From positions 1 through 11,504 of the forward strand of contig JASKJZ010000040.1 of the NCBI GenBank assembly GCA_030154385.1: DNA of 11,504 bases. Direction: 5' to 3'. Below, piece after piece: positions 1-8,142 of the stretch. Source of the DNA: Clostridiales bacterium (GTDB taxonomy: Bacteria > Bacillota_A > Clostridia > Lachnospirales > Lachnospiraceae). The notes below the pieces were generated by a model. That model did not search any database. It was given only the letters and a program-made list of their open reading frames with translations, and was not told the origin of the DNA. How positions within the stretch are numbered: position 1 is the first letter of the stretch; the number at the start of each line of letters is the position of its first letter. Made by a program: the position numbers and the translations under genes.

Positions 1-615
1 ATTCTTGATATGGCTGTCAATGGCACGATCGTTTCCATCAAATTCATCACTTAATGCGATCGCGATCAGTTCATCACGTGTAAACACTTTTCCTGGATAT
101 TTAATCATTGCCGCTAATATTTTCAACTCATTGGGGGTTAACGTAATCGGCTGCCCTGCTTTTTTAAAGACATGTTTTTCAAAGTCCACGATGAAGTCTC
201 CATCTCGATAGGAATTTCGAACGGTAAGCGGCATCAAGTCAATCTGCGCGCGCCGAAGAATCGCTTCCGCTCGTGCATAAAGCTCCTTCAGACTAAATGG
301 CTTCGTAAGGTAGTCATCCGCACCACTGCCAAGCCCCACCAGTAAATCTTCTTCCTCCGTCTTCGCGGTCAGCATTAAGATAGGTACTCTGGATGTGTTA
401 CGTAATCGACGACAAACCTCAAGTCCTGAAATATCAGGCAGCATAAGATCTAACACGATAAGTGCGATATTTTCGGCGGCAGCGATTTGAAGTGCTTCTG
501 CTCCTGTTTCGGCGGTGAACGTACAAAACCCTTTGCTCAAAAAAAGTGCAGTCACTACCTCAAGAATTTTCGGCTCATCATCCACAATCAAAACATTTTT
601 TTGATTTCTTTGCAC
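1..615 (-). CDS. OmpR/PhoB-family response regulator (C-terminus cut by window edge)
   Basis: This is a two-component response regulator that would be phosphorylated by a histidine kinase and then bind promoter DNA. The N-terminal receiver domain shows the acidic pair D12-D13, the phospho-acceptor D56 in VLDLMLPDISG, T83 in MLTA and K105 in the TKPF motif. An OmpR-type winged helix follows (residues about 120-205: PITLTPNELKIL, GKVFTRDEL, AIDSHIKN). The frame runs off the left edge at an intact codon, about 20-25 residues short of the usual end. I chose the GTG start at 615 because GGAGG lies 7 bases upstream and the receiver strand QKNVLIVDDE begins right after it. The gene lies 72 bases downstream of the metal-transport gene on the same strand, so co-transcription is possible. 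A sensor kinase would be expected beyond position 1 but cannot be seen. The family call is very sure; the signal sensed is unknown. Confidence 0.95.
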   Translation of the reverse strand, partial: MQRNQKNVLIVDDEPKILEVVTALFLSKGFCTFTAETGAEALQIAAAENIALIVLDLMLPDISGLEVCRRLRNTSRVPILMLTAKTEEEDLLVGLGSGADDYLTKPFSLKELYARAEAILRRAQIDLMPLTVRNSYRDGDFIVDFEKHVFKKAGQPITLTPNELKILAAMIKYPGKVFTRDELIAIALSDEFDGNDRAIDSHIKN

Positions 616-687
616 TGTAAATCCCTCCTTTCCCTCGCAAATATAGTTTACTCTATCATGAGCCCTCTTTCCAAGTCTAATTTTTAC

Positions 688-2202
688 TTATTTTTTTGGT
701 GTCTGTGTAACTGTTATCGTTCCTCGAATCATTCCCATCCAGCAACTGTATTGGTATTTCCCTGCTTCTGTTGGTGTAAATTCAATTACATTTTCCCCCG
801 TCTCAAATGCAAATCGTTCTATACCAAACGCAGGAATATTAATCTGATAGTTGCACCCATTGATGCTGCCTTCTGGCGCATCTATCGTCCATTTCACGGG
901 GATTCCAACCTGTACGGTAATGTTTGGATAACTACCAGAAGACAAGGTTGAGTTTATCACCTGTTTTCCATCCATTACCGTAACATCAGCACTACTATCT
1001 ACTGCTTTACTTCCAATTACGCTCCCGAGGTCTAGCACAGAAATCATAATTACAACAACAAAAACCGTTGCGGCGGTGCTAATTACTTTATATGACTGCT
1101 TTTTAAACGGAATATCTCCAATCACAGCGATTACACTTAACCCAATAACAAGGGGCAAAAGCATATCTGGCCGTAACAAACCGGAAAGACTTCCACCCTG
1201 GGATAGCATGGCTAATCCAAGTACAACTACTAGAATTGCTCCAATGCTCATTACCTTTTTCGTAAACTTCTGCCCGAGAGCAGAAACAATTGAACCAAGT
1301 CCTAACATTAACGGTACCGTGCCAAAACTAAACAACAACATGGAAAGTGCCCCCGCAATCGGATTCCCCGTAGCGAATGCTACAATCTGCATGGACTGTA
1401 GCGGACCACAAGGCATAAGACCGTTTAACAGTCCAACAAGAAATGGGCTGTTTCTTTTTTCTTTTTCATTTCCAATTTTATGCGTAAGTAACTTCGGTAT
1501 TCGCGGCTGTAACTTACGCAGCACAGGGACAATCCCCAGCATATTAATGCCCATAATAACCATAAACATACCAGCGATAAGCTTAAGAACTCCTTGTAGA
1601 AAAACAGGAAGACCAACATTCGTTCCACCGCCCAAAAGGAATCCGATGCCACCAAGAATAAATCCCACTAACGTATACGATATCACACGGCCAGCATTAT
1701 ATAAAAATGCAGGTCTAGCTATTTGCAGCCATTTTTTTTCAACTTTCCCCTTTTCCCCGTTCGAAATACATTGAGACAGGTTTATTCCACCGCACATCGC
1801 CATGCAATGAACAGAAGTTATTAGTCCAATAACAAATAACATTCCATATCCCATTTTACTATTCGCCAGCTGACTTGGAACAAGCAGATTCAGAACCTCA
1901 AACTCTGATAATAGGCTATAAAGACTGATGATAATGGCAAGCATTGCCGCCGTATTAAAAAGATTGTGATTTGATTTATTCCTTGTCACCACTTGGTAGC
2001 CCAATTTTTCAATGACTGCTTTTATTTCCTTTTGCTTAATAATATCGGCATCATAGGTAACTTCTGCTATTCCTTCGCTATAGCTTACACGGATCGTTTC
2101 GATGCCGGCTGTGTTTTTTAGCTTCTTCTCAATCTTATTCTGACAGCGAATACATGACATACCGTTGATATGAAATCTCTTACTTTTCATTCCTGTTTCC
2201 AC
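688..2202 (-). CDS. HMA - SafE/TauE-type membrane core - cupredoxin-like fusion, probable copper/metal transport protein
   Basis: This is a 504-residue, three-part protein. Residues about 8-75 form a heavy-metal-associated domain with the GMSCIRC motif (C17, C20). A linker helix leads to a polytopic membrane core, about residues 120-400, of the sulfite exporter TauE/SafE (DsbD_2-like) group. Its signatures are GLITSVHCMAMCGG (H132, C133, C137) and NGLMPCGPL (C265). The last ~90 residues resemble a cupredoxin fold, with C450 in NGCN and C487/M489/M491 in SCWMGMI. I see no histidine in that domain, so a Cu(I)-type thiolate/methionine site is more likely than a classical blue-copper site. The GTG start at 2202 has GGAGG 7 bases upstream. 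In-frame ATGs at 2235 and 2190 are badly placed for it. Despite the family name, the metal domains at both ends argue for copper or another soft metal rather than sulfite. The substrate and direction of transport are inferred. Confidence 0.9.
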   Translation of the reverse strand: METGMKSKRFHINGMSCIRCQNKIEKKLKNTAGIETIRVSYSEGIAEVTYDADIIKQKEIKAVIEKLGYQVVTRNKSNHNLFNTAAMLAIIISLYSLLSEFEVLNLLVPSQLANSKMGYGMLFVIGLITSVHCMAMCGGINLSQCISNGEKGKVEKKWLQIARPAFLYNAGRVISYTLVGFILGGIGFLLGGGTNVGLPVFLQGVLKLIAGMFMVIMGINMLGIVPVLRKLQPRIPKLLTHKIGNEKEKRNSPFLVGLLNGLMPCGPLQSMQIVAFATGNPIAGALSMLLFSFGTVPLMLGLGSIVSALGQKFTKKVMSIGAILVVVLGLAMLSQGGSLSGLLRPDMLLPLVIGLSVIAVIGDIPFKKQSYKVISTAATVFVVVIMISVLDLGSVIGSKAVDSSADVTVMDGKQVINSTLSSGSYPNITVQVGIPVKWTIDAPEGSINGCNYQINIPAFGIERFAFETGENVIEFTPTEAGKYQYSCWMGMIRGTITVTQTPKK

Positions 2203-2280
2203 ACACAGACCTCCTTCACTATTTCCTATCTGCAAGTATATCTAGTAAATTTGGAGAAGTTATGTAGAATTTAATAATAA

Positions 2281-2321
2281 TAAAAAACGCCTGCTTTTAC
2301 ATCAAAGATGTTGAAGCAAGC
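2281..2321 (-). terminator. Rho-independent terminator of the GFA-family gene
   Basis: An imperfect hairpin (2289-2321) has outer arms GC, TGCTTT/GAAGCA-type pairing and an inner ACATC/GATGT stem around an AAA loop, with two mismatches and one G-T pair. On the minus strand it is followed directly by GTTTTTT, from the A-run at 2282-2287. It lies 28 bases past the stop of the gene ending at 2349. Confidence 0.75.
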
Positions 2322-2348
2322 GGCTTAATATATCTTCTTTTGTTCGTT

Positions 2349-2759
2349 TTATTGAGATTGTTTTGGGAGTTCATCAAACTTTAGTACTTCCTCAAGCTTA
2401 GTATCCCAATTTGCTTTGTTTGCACAATAGATATGTCCTTGCGGTCTAATGTTTATATCACTGTCCATGCTTCCTGCTGGAACGACCAATAATTTTCCAT
2501 CCATTTGTAAATTTGGCAGAGCTGATCCACAATTCGTACAAAAACTTTTTATGTGTCCTTCAGAGCGAAAATTAAAAGTTTTTATTTTTTCTTGACCAGA
2601 CAGCCACCTTAGCTTGGCCGTAGAAGAAAATAAATTAGCTGCATGTGCAGAACCTGTATCTTTGCGACATCGCTCGCAATGGCATAGATAAAATTTTTCA
2701 AAATCTCCTTTTACTTCGTAAGTAACTTCACCACATAGACATGATCCTAAATATTTCAT
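2349..2759 (-). CDS. GFA / CENP-V-type zinc-binding protein
   Basis: This 136-residue protein belongs to the glutathione-dependent formaldehyde-activating enzyme (GFA/CENP-V) fold family. It has both zinc-ligand sets. C7 and C9 (SCLCG) with C74 and C77 (FCTNCG) form the structural site; C26, C28 and C31 (LCHCERC) form the site that is catalytic in true Gfa. The sequence SAHAANLF after the second set is also typical. Most bacterial members have no proven reaction, and low-GC anaerobes often lack glutathione, so the enzyme name should not be taken literally. The ATG at 2759 has a strong AAGGGAGG six bases upstream. An earlier in-frame ATG at 2816 would add a basic 19-residue extension that lacks a ribosome site. 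The gene follows the YjbR-like fusion gene at 148 bases and has its own terminator. Confidence 0.9.
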   Translation of the reverse strand: MKYLGSCLCGEVTYEVKGDFEKFYLCHCERCRKDTGSAHAANLFSSTAKLRWLSGQEKIKTFNFRSEGHIKSFCTNCGSALPNLQMDGKLLVVPAGSMDSDINIRPQGHIYCANKANWDTKLEEVLKFDELPKQSQ

Positions 2760-2907
2760 AATTAACCTCCCTTTCTCAATAAGTCGTTTTTTTATCCACA
2801 AATTAAGCTGAAGCATCTGTCCCTCGGAACGAAGCGGTATTATTTAAGCAGGCTTAATCGGATGTCGAATAACGGTCTTCCTTTTTTCTGGCGCAACCTT
2901 CCTTGCA

Positions 2908-3549
2908 TCAGATAAGCTCACATTTATTTTTCAAACAATCTATTCGCTCCTGAACACTAGCTAAAAACTGTTCTTCTGACATCTGCGGGTCTCTTGTATT
3001 CATCCAGATTTCACATGGTAATTGGTCACATCTGGCACAATTTGCCCTTTTGTTTTGCTGAACAGCACATGCATAGATTGGACATGCCTTTCCTTTTGGA
3101 GCATGAAATACTTTTCCACCTGTTTCATTGCATCCTTGACACATATTTCCATAAAATGAGCACCTGGTGCAATCTGTTCCGCAACAGCTAAGACCTATAA
3201 TTTCTCTCTGCTTCTTTTTACTAAATCCACCAAGTACCAGTTCATATGATTTTTCTAACAAATCCATTAGGAATTCATCTGGCACTTCTCCATCAGGTTT
3301 GATAGAATTCCAGTGCACCTTATTCATATAATAGCCTGGAATAATATCTTCATACTGCTGTCGTAAAAAATCTCCTTCGCAAGGGTCTAGCTTTAAGGTT
3401 ATATAATAAGGCTCATTATTTTCTCCAAGGCAGATTGCTGCAAACATTTTACCTCCCACATGATATCTAATCCAATTCCATTCTGCCTGTAAATCCTTTG
3501 TTACTCCTCGTTTGTTTAGCAGAAAATCGTCTATCCATGTATATCGCAT
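2908..3549 (-). CDS. MmcQ/YjbR-like domain fused to a cysteine-rich DUF3795-like domain
   Basis: This is a 213-residue cytoplasmic protein of unknown biochemical role. Residues 1 to about 115 match the MmcQ/YjbR pattern: WNWIRYHVGGKMFAA near the start, YYITLKLDP, then PGYYMNKVHWNSI and a C-terminal helix (LMDLLEKSYELV). Residues about 128-190 are cysteine-dense (LSCCGTDCTRCSFY, MCQGC, ACPIYACA, NCARCDQLPC), as in DUF3795-type proteins, and probably bind zinc. The ATG at 3549 has AGGAG seven bases upstream; an in-frame start at 3585 has no such site. It has its own promoter at 3611-3639, and the GFA-family gene lies downstream on the same strand. YjbR domains have a DNA-binding-like fold, but no function is assigned. 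The fusion of two usually separate modules is the notable point. Confidence 0.82.
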   Translation of the reverse strand: MRYTWIDDFLLNKRGVTKDLQAEWNWIRYHVGGKMFAAICLGENNEPYYITLKLDPCEGDFLRQQYEDIIPGYYMNKVHWNSIKPDGEVPDEFLMDLLEKSYELVLGGFSKKKQREIIGLSCCGTDCTRCSFYGNMCQGCNETGGKVFHAPKGKACPIYACAVQQNKRANCARCDQLPCEIWMNTRDPQMSEEQFLASVQERIDCLKNKCELI

Positions 3550-3610
3550 CTCACTTCTCCTCGTATTTACAATAATATCACGCAAAACACGTCAACTATA
3601 TGTCATGTTT

Positions 3611-3639
3611 AGTATAATCTATTTATTTTTTTTTGAAAA
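3611..3639 (-). promoter_or_regulatory. Candidate sigma-A promoter of the YjbR/DUF3795 fusion gene
   Basis: On the minus strand TTTTCA (3639-3634) and TATACT (3616-3611) are separated by 17 bases of mostly A. The predicted start near 3604 gives a leader of about 55 bases before the ATG at 3549. The -35 element overlaps the T-tract of the upstream terminator. The -10 is good and the -35 is fair (4 of 6). Confidence 0.42.
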
Positions 3640-3674
3640 GAAAAATGCTGATATATCGTATTGATATACCAGCA
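3636..3674 (-). terminator. Rho-independent terminator, probably the end of the MMPL operon transcript
   Basis: TGCTG/CAGCA and TATATC/GATATA arms with one mismatch enclose a 5-base loop (3646-3674). On the minus strand the hairpin is followed by TTTTTCTTTTC. No minus-strand gene ends close by. The nearest upstream minus-strand stop is at 4077, so the operon transcript would have a 3' tail of about 400 bases that crosses the activase remnant on its non-coding strand. Confidence 0.65.
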
Positions 3675-3835
3675 CTCCATAGAAATTACTACTAGCGTTC
3701 TATCTTAAGCAACTCAATTCACCTTTCTTCGCTAAACTATTTTTACGTTTTAAAAGGCAAACACTCTTTTATTCATAATCGTCTCCGTTTCGACGTATCT
3801 GGTATAAGTAATTCCATCCGATTATTTTTTCCATC

Positions 3836-4076
3836 CCTATCATAATTCGAATTCCTGTCATCCCTGGCTTAAAAACCTCTTATGAAAACATAGAGGCAGT
3901 TTCAAAATTTGTGAAGTATCAATTAAGTCAAGGAGTTGAAATAAATTTGCTTCCATATCACCGACTCGGTGATTCTATATGGGAAAGTCTAAATAACACT
4001 AAACGACAACCTTCTGACGTCACTATCGAAATACTATTTCCAAGTGAATGCATATTTTCCTTCATCTATTTCATCA
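3836..4076 (+). pseudogene. Decayed C-terminal fragment of a glycyl-radical-enzyme activase (PflA-like radical SAM protein)
   Basis: In the frame that includes the GTG at 3911, the plus strand reads IIIRIPVIPGLKTSYENI (from 3839), then AVSKFVKYQLSQGVEINL and LLPYHRLGDSIWESLNNTK (to about 4003). Radical SAM activases of glycyl-radical enzymes typically have RIPVIPGxN near the end of the fold and LLPYHRLGxSKWexL near the C-terminus. The frame is closed by a stop at 3809-3811. Just upstream in another frame, VSGISNSI (3795-3818) resembles the TGVSNxLI segment that normally precedes this region, which suggests a frameshift plus a small deletion. Everything N-terminal, including the CxxxCxxC iron-sulfur motif, is missing. 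After about 4018 the match fades toward a possible YGYxxxIGG-like end. No partner glycyl-radical enzyme is visible. It is almost certainly non-functional. Confidence 0.7.
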
Positions 4077-6062
4077 TTATCGGAACAACTTCAATAACTT
4101 CTCCCAAAAACTCAAATTTTTATTTTCCGTCGTTTCAACAACATTTACTTCTTTTTTTGTAATTGCTGCTGCCTTAATTACAAATTGTACAGAATCAATA
4201 TTTGTATTTTTTTCTGACACAAATGAAACCGTTTTTGTTTTATCCCCTTGGACGGATGCTAACATCTCATCAATTTGGTTCTGTATCTGTGAATCCATAT
4301 CAGATGTTTTTTCATTTAATTCAGATGTACCATCCTTTAATTCAATGGTTCCATCATATACTGATTTGATTCCAGCTTGTAACTCTGTGGTTCCTGACAT
4401 AAGAGTGTTACTTCCTGACAACAGCTTTGAACTACCATCAGCTAATGCTTTTACACCTTCTACCAGCTTTGAGTAACCTGCAACGATACTTGCTACACCT
4501 ACTGTATATTCCTTGATTCCTTGATCTAAAGACTCATATTCTGTTACTAACGTATTGATTCCACTCGCTAATTCAGACATACTTGTAGCCATACCACTTA
4601 GACCATTCGCAAGTTCTCCTATTTTTGAATCGAATTGAGCATATTTTGTTTCTAATTCCGTAACTGCTGTGGCAAGCTGTGAAACACCACCAGAAACGGT
4701 GTCCAAATAAGTTTCCGTTCCACTAATTGCAGCACTATTCCCCGACAACAATTGAACAATACTTGATAAATTCGTAATTTGTGCCTGCAATTCTGCAACT
4801 TGTGTTTCGTATCCCGGAATGTCTCTTATCAAATTGAGCGATTTTGTCAGAGATGCAATCTGACCATTTAAGCTACTTATCATTTGCGCATTACCTGCCA
4901 CTAAGTCATCTATATTTAAGCCATTTGCACTCATTGCAGCTTTATATTGTGCATATCCAACCGAGTTCTGCAAAGACGACACACCTGTGCTTAAGTCTGA
5001 AATTCCTTGCTTAATCTGTCCTGAAGCTGTAACAAGTGCTGTCAGATTTTCTGTTGATGCAGATACCCCACTTAATTTTGCTTGAATCGTATTCAAGGCA
5101 TTTAACATTTCTTTCGATCCATCTGTAAGACTTGATGATTTACTATCCAATGTATCCAGTCCACTCTGTAACTTAGACATTCCTGTCTGTAGTGTCATCA
5201 CTCCATCATCCAAAGAACTTGCACCACTTTTTAAATCTGCAACACCTTGTACTAAACCGTCTCCTCCTGCTTTCAAGTCATTTGTACCATCCCTTAATGT
5301 ACCTGTACCATCATCTAATTTAGCCATTGCTTCCATCAATTCTTCAACTTTATCCATTAACTCCGCATCATCAATTTCTACATTCAAATTTAATTTTATT
5401 CCATTGATTGAAACCGCATCCATCTCAAAGTCTGTTACATCAGCTGTAATCGTAGTATCTATTCCATTTCCTGGTAGAATGGTAAAGGATAACTGTTTGT
5501 CACTGCCAATGTTTGCAATCGTTGCATCCGCAGCTTGGATATTTTTGCATCTATTGGTGCCAAGTGTAAATGCGGCTTGAAGCGCATAATTTTCATAGAA
5601 ATCTGACTTGCATTTCGAATTTTTCGTAATCTTAAATTTTATTTCCAGCTTTCCTGACATTCCTGCAATTTCCGATGACGTATATTCTTTTCCATCCATA
5701 TAGTACTGGATGCTGATGTTCCATGGTAGTTCTGCTTCTGATAAAGTTCCCTGGTAATAAACTTTATCAGATGTACCATTAATACTAATCGCATCCCCAT
5801 TTTGCGTAATCACATCATTTGTATTCATCATTTTAACAGCAGTATAGTCGCCATAATCTGTGATTTCACCACCAAAAAAACTATTTACAACATTTACATT
5901 TAAAACTGTTCCATCCGCATTTGTCATTACATATATTACTTCTTCTTTTTCAGAATTTGCGGCTGCTGCACTCACAGGTAAAGCATTCATTGATATGGTT
6001 CCAGCTACGATGGTTCCTACCATCATATAGCATACTATTTTTTTTAAGTATTTATTTTTCAT
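4077..6062 (-). CDS. Secreted LxxG-heptad-repeat coiled-coil protein, probable partner of the MMPL transporter
   Basis: This 661-residue exported protein shares its operon with the MMPL transporter. Residues 1 to about 34 form a signal peptide: basic KNKYLKK, a hydrophobic stretch, then VSAAAA. Residues about 40-240 look like a beta-rich globular domain (YMDGKEYTSSEIAGMSGKLE). Residues about 248-585 form a long helical region of xxxLxxG heptads (LRDGTNDLKAGGDGL, LKSGASSLDDG, LLSGSNTLMSGTTELQAG), the repeat type known from YhgE/Pip-like surface proteins. A short acidic tail ends in the amphipathic FWEKLLKLFR. There is no obvious C-terminal transmembrane helix or sortase motif. The ATG at 6062 lies one base after the transporter stop (TAA-A-ATG) with AGGAAGG nine bases upstream. 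The in-frame ATG at 6071 sits directly on that site and is not credible. It probably works outside the membrane as an adaptor or spacer for the exporter; that is inferred from context. Confidence 0.85.
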   Translation of the reverse strand: MKNKYLKKIVCYMMVGTIVAGTISMNALPVSAAAANSEKEEVIYVMTNADGTVLNVNVVNSFFGGEITDYGDYTAVKMMNTNDVITQNGDAISINGTSDKVYYQGTLSEAELPWNISIQYYMDGKEYTSSEIAGMSGKLEIKFKITKNSKCKSDFYENYALQAAFTLGTNRCKNIQAADATIANIGSDKQLSFTILPGNGIDTTITADVTDFEMDAVSINGIKLNLNVEIDDAELMDKVEELMEAMAKLDDGTGTLRDGTNDLKAGGDGLVQGVADLKSGASSLDDGVMTLQTGMSKLQSGLDTLDSKSSSLTDGSKEMLNALNTIQAKLSGVSASTENLTALVTASGQIKQGISDLSTGVSSLQNSVGYAQYKAAMSANGLNIDDLVAGNAQMISSLNGQIASLTKSLNLIRDIPGYETQVAELQAQITNLSSIVQLLSGNSAAISGTETYLDTVSGGVSQLATAVTELETKYAQFDSKIGELANGLSGMATSMSELASGINTLVTEYESLDQGIKEYTVGVASIVAGYSKLVEGVKALADGSSKLLSGSNTLMSGTTELQAGIKSVYDGTIELKDGTSELNEKTSDMDSQIQNQIDEMLASVQGDKTKTVSFVSEKNTNIDSVQFVIKAAAITKKEVNVVETTENKNLSFWEKLLKLFR

Positions 6063-6063
6063 T

Positions 6064-8142
6064 TTAATCATCCTTCCTATTTTTCTTTTCTTTCGTAATT
6101 GTCTTCTTTTTAAAATCCATCATAACAACCTTATCAAATATATAGAGCAGTCCTGGTAATACAAACAATACAATGAGCACAGAACAGATCGTTCCTTTAC
6201 CAAGAAAATATCCTAGCTGTGAGAGTAATCCATGTGTAGACATTTTTCCTAGCAGAAACCCTACAACCGTAAGAACACTTCCTGATGTTAATATGGATAC
6301 AAATACGTTTGAAATCGTTTCTGACACTGCCTCTTTCTTTGGAAGATACTCTCTGTTTTCCTTATATCTCTCTGTTAAAAGAATTGCGTAATCTACAGTA
6401 GCTCCTAATTGAACCGAACTTATAATTAAATATGCAATATAGAAAATATATTGTCCTCCAAAATATGGTATTGCCATGTTGATCCAGATTGCCGTTTCTA
6501 TGCTGGCTACCAAAACTATGGGGAGTGTAATTGACTTCATGGTAAGAAGCAACACTAAAAATACTGCACCAATTGCTACCAAATTCACTTTCAACATATC
6601 CGCTGTAACGGTATTCTTTAAATCATAGGTACTGACACCTTCACCTGTTAAATAATATGCACCCGGATAATATTCATTTGCTGTACTTCGAATTGTTTCA
6701 ACTAATTCAAATGTCTCAGAACCTTCATAATCCACATCTACAGTTAGAACCATTCTTGTATAATGCTCCGAGTTCAACTTTGATAAAATAGTATCCTCTA
6801 AATAACTCTCAGGTATTTCTACACCAATTGTATCTACATAGGATAAAATCGTATCTACCTTCGGAATTTCATGAAGTGCATCTGATAATTCTTTTTCCGT
6901 CGCTGTACTGTCCTTTGGCACAATTAGTACATAGGTATCCTTTTTACCAAACACATCCTCTATCTTCTTTGTATCGCTTCCAAGCTGAGTTTTCTCATTG
7001 AATATGTGGGAAGCGCCGTAGTAATAGTCATTGGAATTAGATGCAAGATAGGCCGGAACAATCAGTAAAAAAAACACGCACACCATAGGTATCATAAATT
7101 TCGTAACGCTCTTTCCAAACTTTTTGAACTCTGGTAAAAAAGCACGATGTGATGTTTTATCAATCCATTTATAAGTTGATAAAAAGATTGCTGGCATCAA
7201 TATAAATACGGTAATCAAACTAATTCCTATTCCCTTTGCAAGGGCAAGTCCTAAATCCGGACCAATCTGAAAACGCATCAGACAAAGTGCTAAAAACCCA
7301 ATCACTGTAGTTAAACCACTCGATGCAATAGACCCTGTAGAAAGACATAATGCATTTACCATTGCTTTCTTTGGATTCGACTCTATTTGTCTGCATTCCG
7401 CAAAACGATGCAGCAAGAACACAGAATAATCTAGTGAAACTGCTAACTGCAATATGCTCCCTGCTGCATTGGTTACAAAGGATATCTCCCCAAATATCAG
7501 GTTACTCCCTGCATTGATAATAATGGCTACTCCTAATCCTAAAAAGATAATAACTGGTTCTATCCACGATGTAGTCGTTAAAAGCAACACAGCCAATGTA
7601 AATATTACTGCTATCACCGCTATTCTTGTGATTTCACTGACAGTACTTGTTGTAGCAACAGCTGTTGTCACCGCACTGCCAGTCATGCAATTTTCATCAC
7701 CAATCAGTTCCCTAATCGCATCAACAGCTTCCATTCTTTTCGTTTCTTCTATCGTCACAGAAAAAAGTGCATTATCATCTACATAGTAATTGGAGACGAT
7801 ATTTTCATCCATAGTTTCCATTGGAACTAAAATATTGACACTATCATCTAGCCAGGTAACATCAGTTACACCATCAATCCCCAACAATTTTTCTTTCATT
7901 TCAAGTGCTTCTGGAATCGTTACGTCCTTTACCATAACTCTGGCATTCGGGATTCCTCCTTCATACTCCCGTTCCATTACATCTAATGCGACTGTTGATG
8001 CACTGTCTTCTGGAAGGTAATCATTCATATCATAATTAACGGATATAAATTGTTTACAAATCGCACATACAAGAAATAACACCATGAATACAATGATAAT
8101 TAACTTTGTATGCTTCACTACGTTCTCATAAAATTTCTTCAT
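6064..8142 (-). CDS. MMPL/RND-family exporter
   Basis: This 692-residue inner-membrane transporter has the typical two-half MMPL plan. TM1 (about 13-32) is followed by an extracellular domain (about 35-170) and TM2-6 (about 172-325). TM7 (about 347-367) is followed by a second extracellular domain (about 370-515) and TM8-12 (about 518-672). The proton-relay Asp-Tyr pairs of MmpL-type proteins are present in both halves: D238-Y239 (SLDYSVFLLHRF) and D584-Y585 (TVDYAILLTERY). The family exports lipids, fatty acids and other hydrophobic compounds by proton motive force; the substrate here is unknown. The C-terminus is strongly basic (KKKTITKEKKNRK). The ATG at 8142 has AAAGGAG eight bases upstream and overlaps the small upstream gene by 17 bases; the stop lies one base from the LxxG gene. 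A divergent TetR regulator and this layout resemble staphylococcal FarE/FarR. Confidence 0.95.
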   Translation of the reverse strand: MKKFYENVVKHTKLIIIVFMVLFLVCAICKQFISVNYDMNDYLPEDSASTVALDVMEREYEGGIPNARVMVKDVTIPEALEMKEKLLGIDGVTDVTWLDDSVNILVPMETMDENIVSNYYVDDNALFSVTIEETKRMEAVDAIRELIGDENCMTGSAVTTAVATTSTVSEITRIAVIAVIFTLAVLLLTTTSWIEPVIIFLGLGVAIIINAGSNLIFGEISFVTNAAGSILQLAVSLDYSVFLLHRFAECRQIESNPKKAMVNALCLSTGSIASSGLTTVIGFLALCLMRFQIGPDLGLALAKGIGISLITVFILMPAIFLSTYKWIDKTSHRAFLPEFKKFGKSVTKFMIPMVCVFFLLIVPAYLASNSNDYYYGASHIFNEKTQLGSDTKKIEDVFGKKDTYVLIVPKDSTATEKELSDALHEIPKVDTILSYVDTIGVEIPESYLEDTILSKLNSEHYTRMVLTVDVDYEGSETFELVETIRSTANEYYPGAYYLTGEGVSTYDLKNTVTADMLKVNLVAIGAVFLVLLLTMKSITLPIVLVASIETAIWINMAIPYFGGQYIFYIAYLIISSVQLGATVDYAILLTERYKENREYLPKKEAVSETISNVFVSILTSGSVLTVVGFLLGKMSTHGLLSQLGYFLGKGTICSVLIVLFVLPGLLYIFDKVVMMDFKKKTITKEKKNRKDD

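Noticed and set aside
1076..1774. Long plus-strand open frame opposite the SafE-like membrane core.
   Set aside because: The protein has no recognisable domain and is the antisense of a well-supported membrane gene. It has no convincing ribosome site.
2235..2240. TATACT on the minus strand upstream of the HMA-SafE gene, as a -10 element.
   Set aside because: No -35 hexamer of acceptable quality lies 16-18 bases upstream, so the single hexamer is not enough to call a promoter.
2844..2920. Short minus-strand open stretch reading SDARKVAPEKRKTV and IRHPIKPA before a stop, just after the DUF3795-like gene.
   Set aside because: It is only about 25 codons with no ribosome site and no family I recognise. 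It could be a frameshifted relic, but nothing supports this.
3957..3973. Minus-strand palindrome ATCACCGAGTCGGTGAT contains the 13-base core CACCGAGTCGGTG of the terminal hairpin of Streptococcus pyogenes tracrRNA.
   Set aside because: On the plus strand these bases code the conserved YHRLGDS of the activase remnant. There is no T-tract after it, no anti-repeat, no CRISPR array and no Cas gene, so it is a coincidence of coding sequence.
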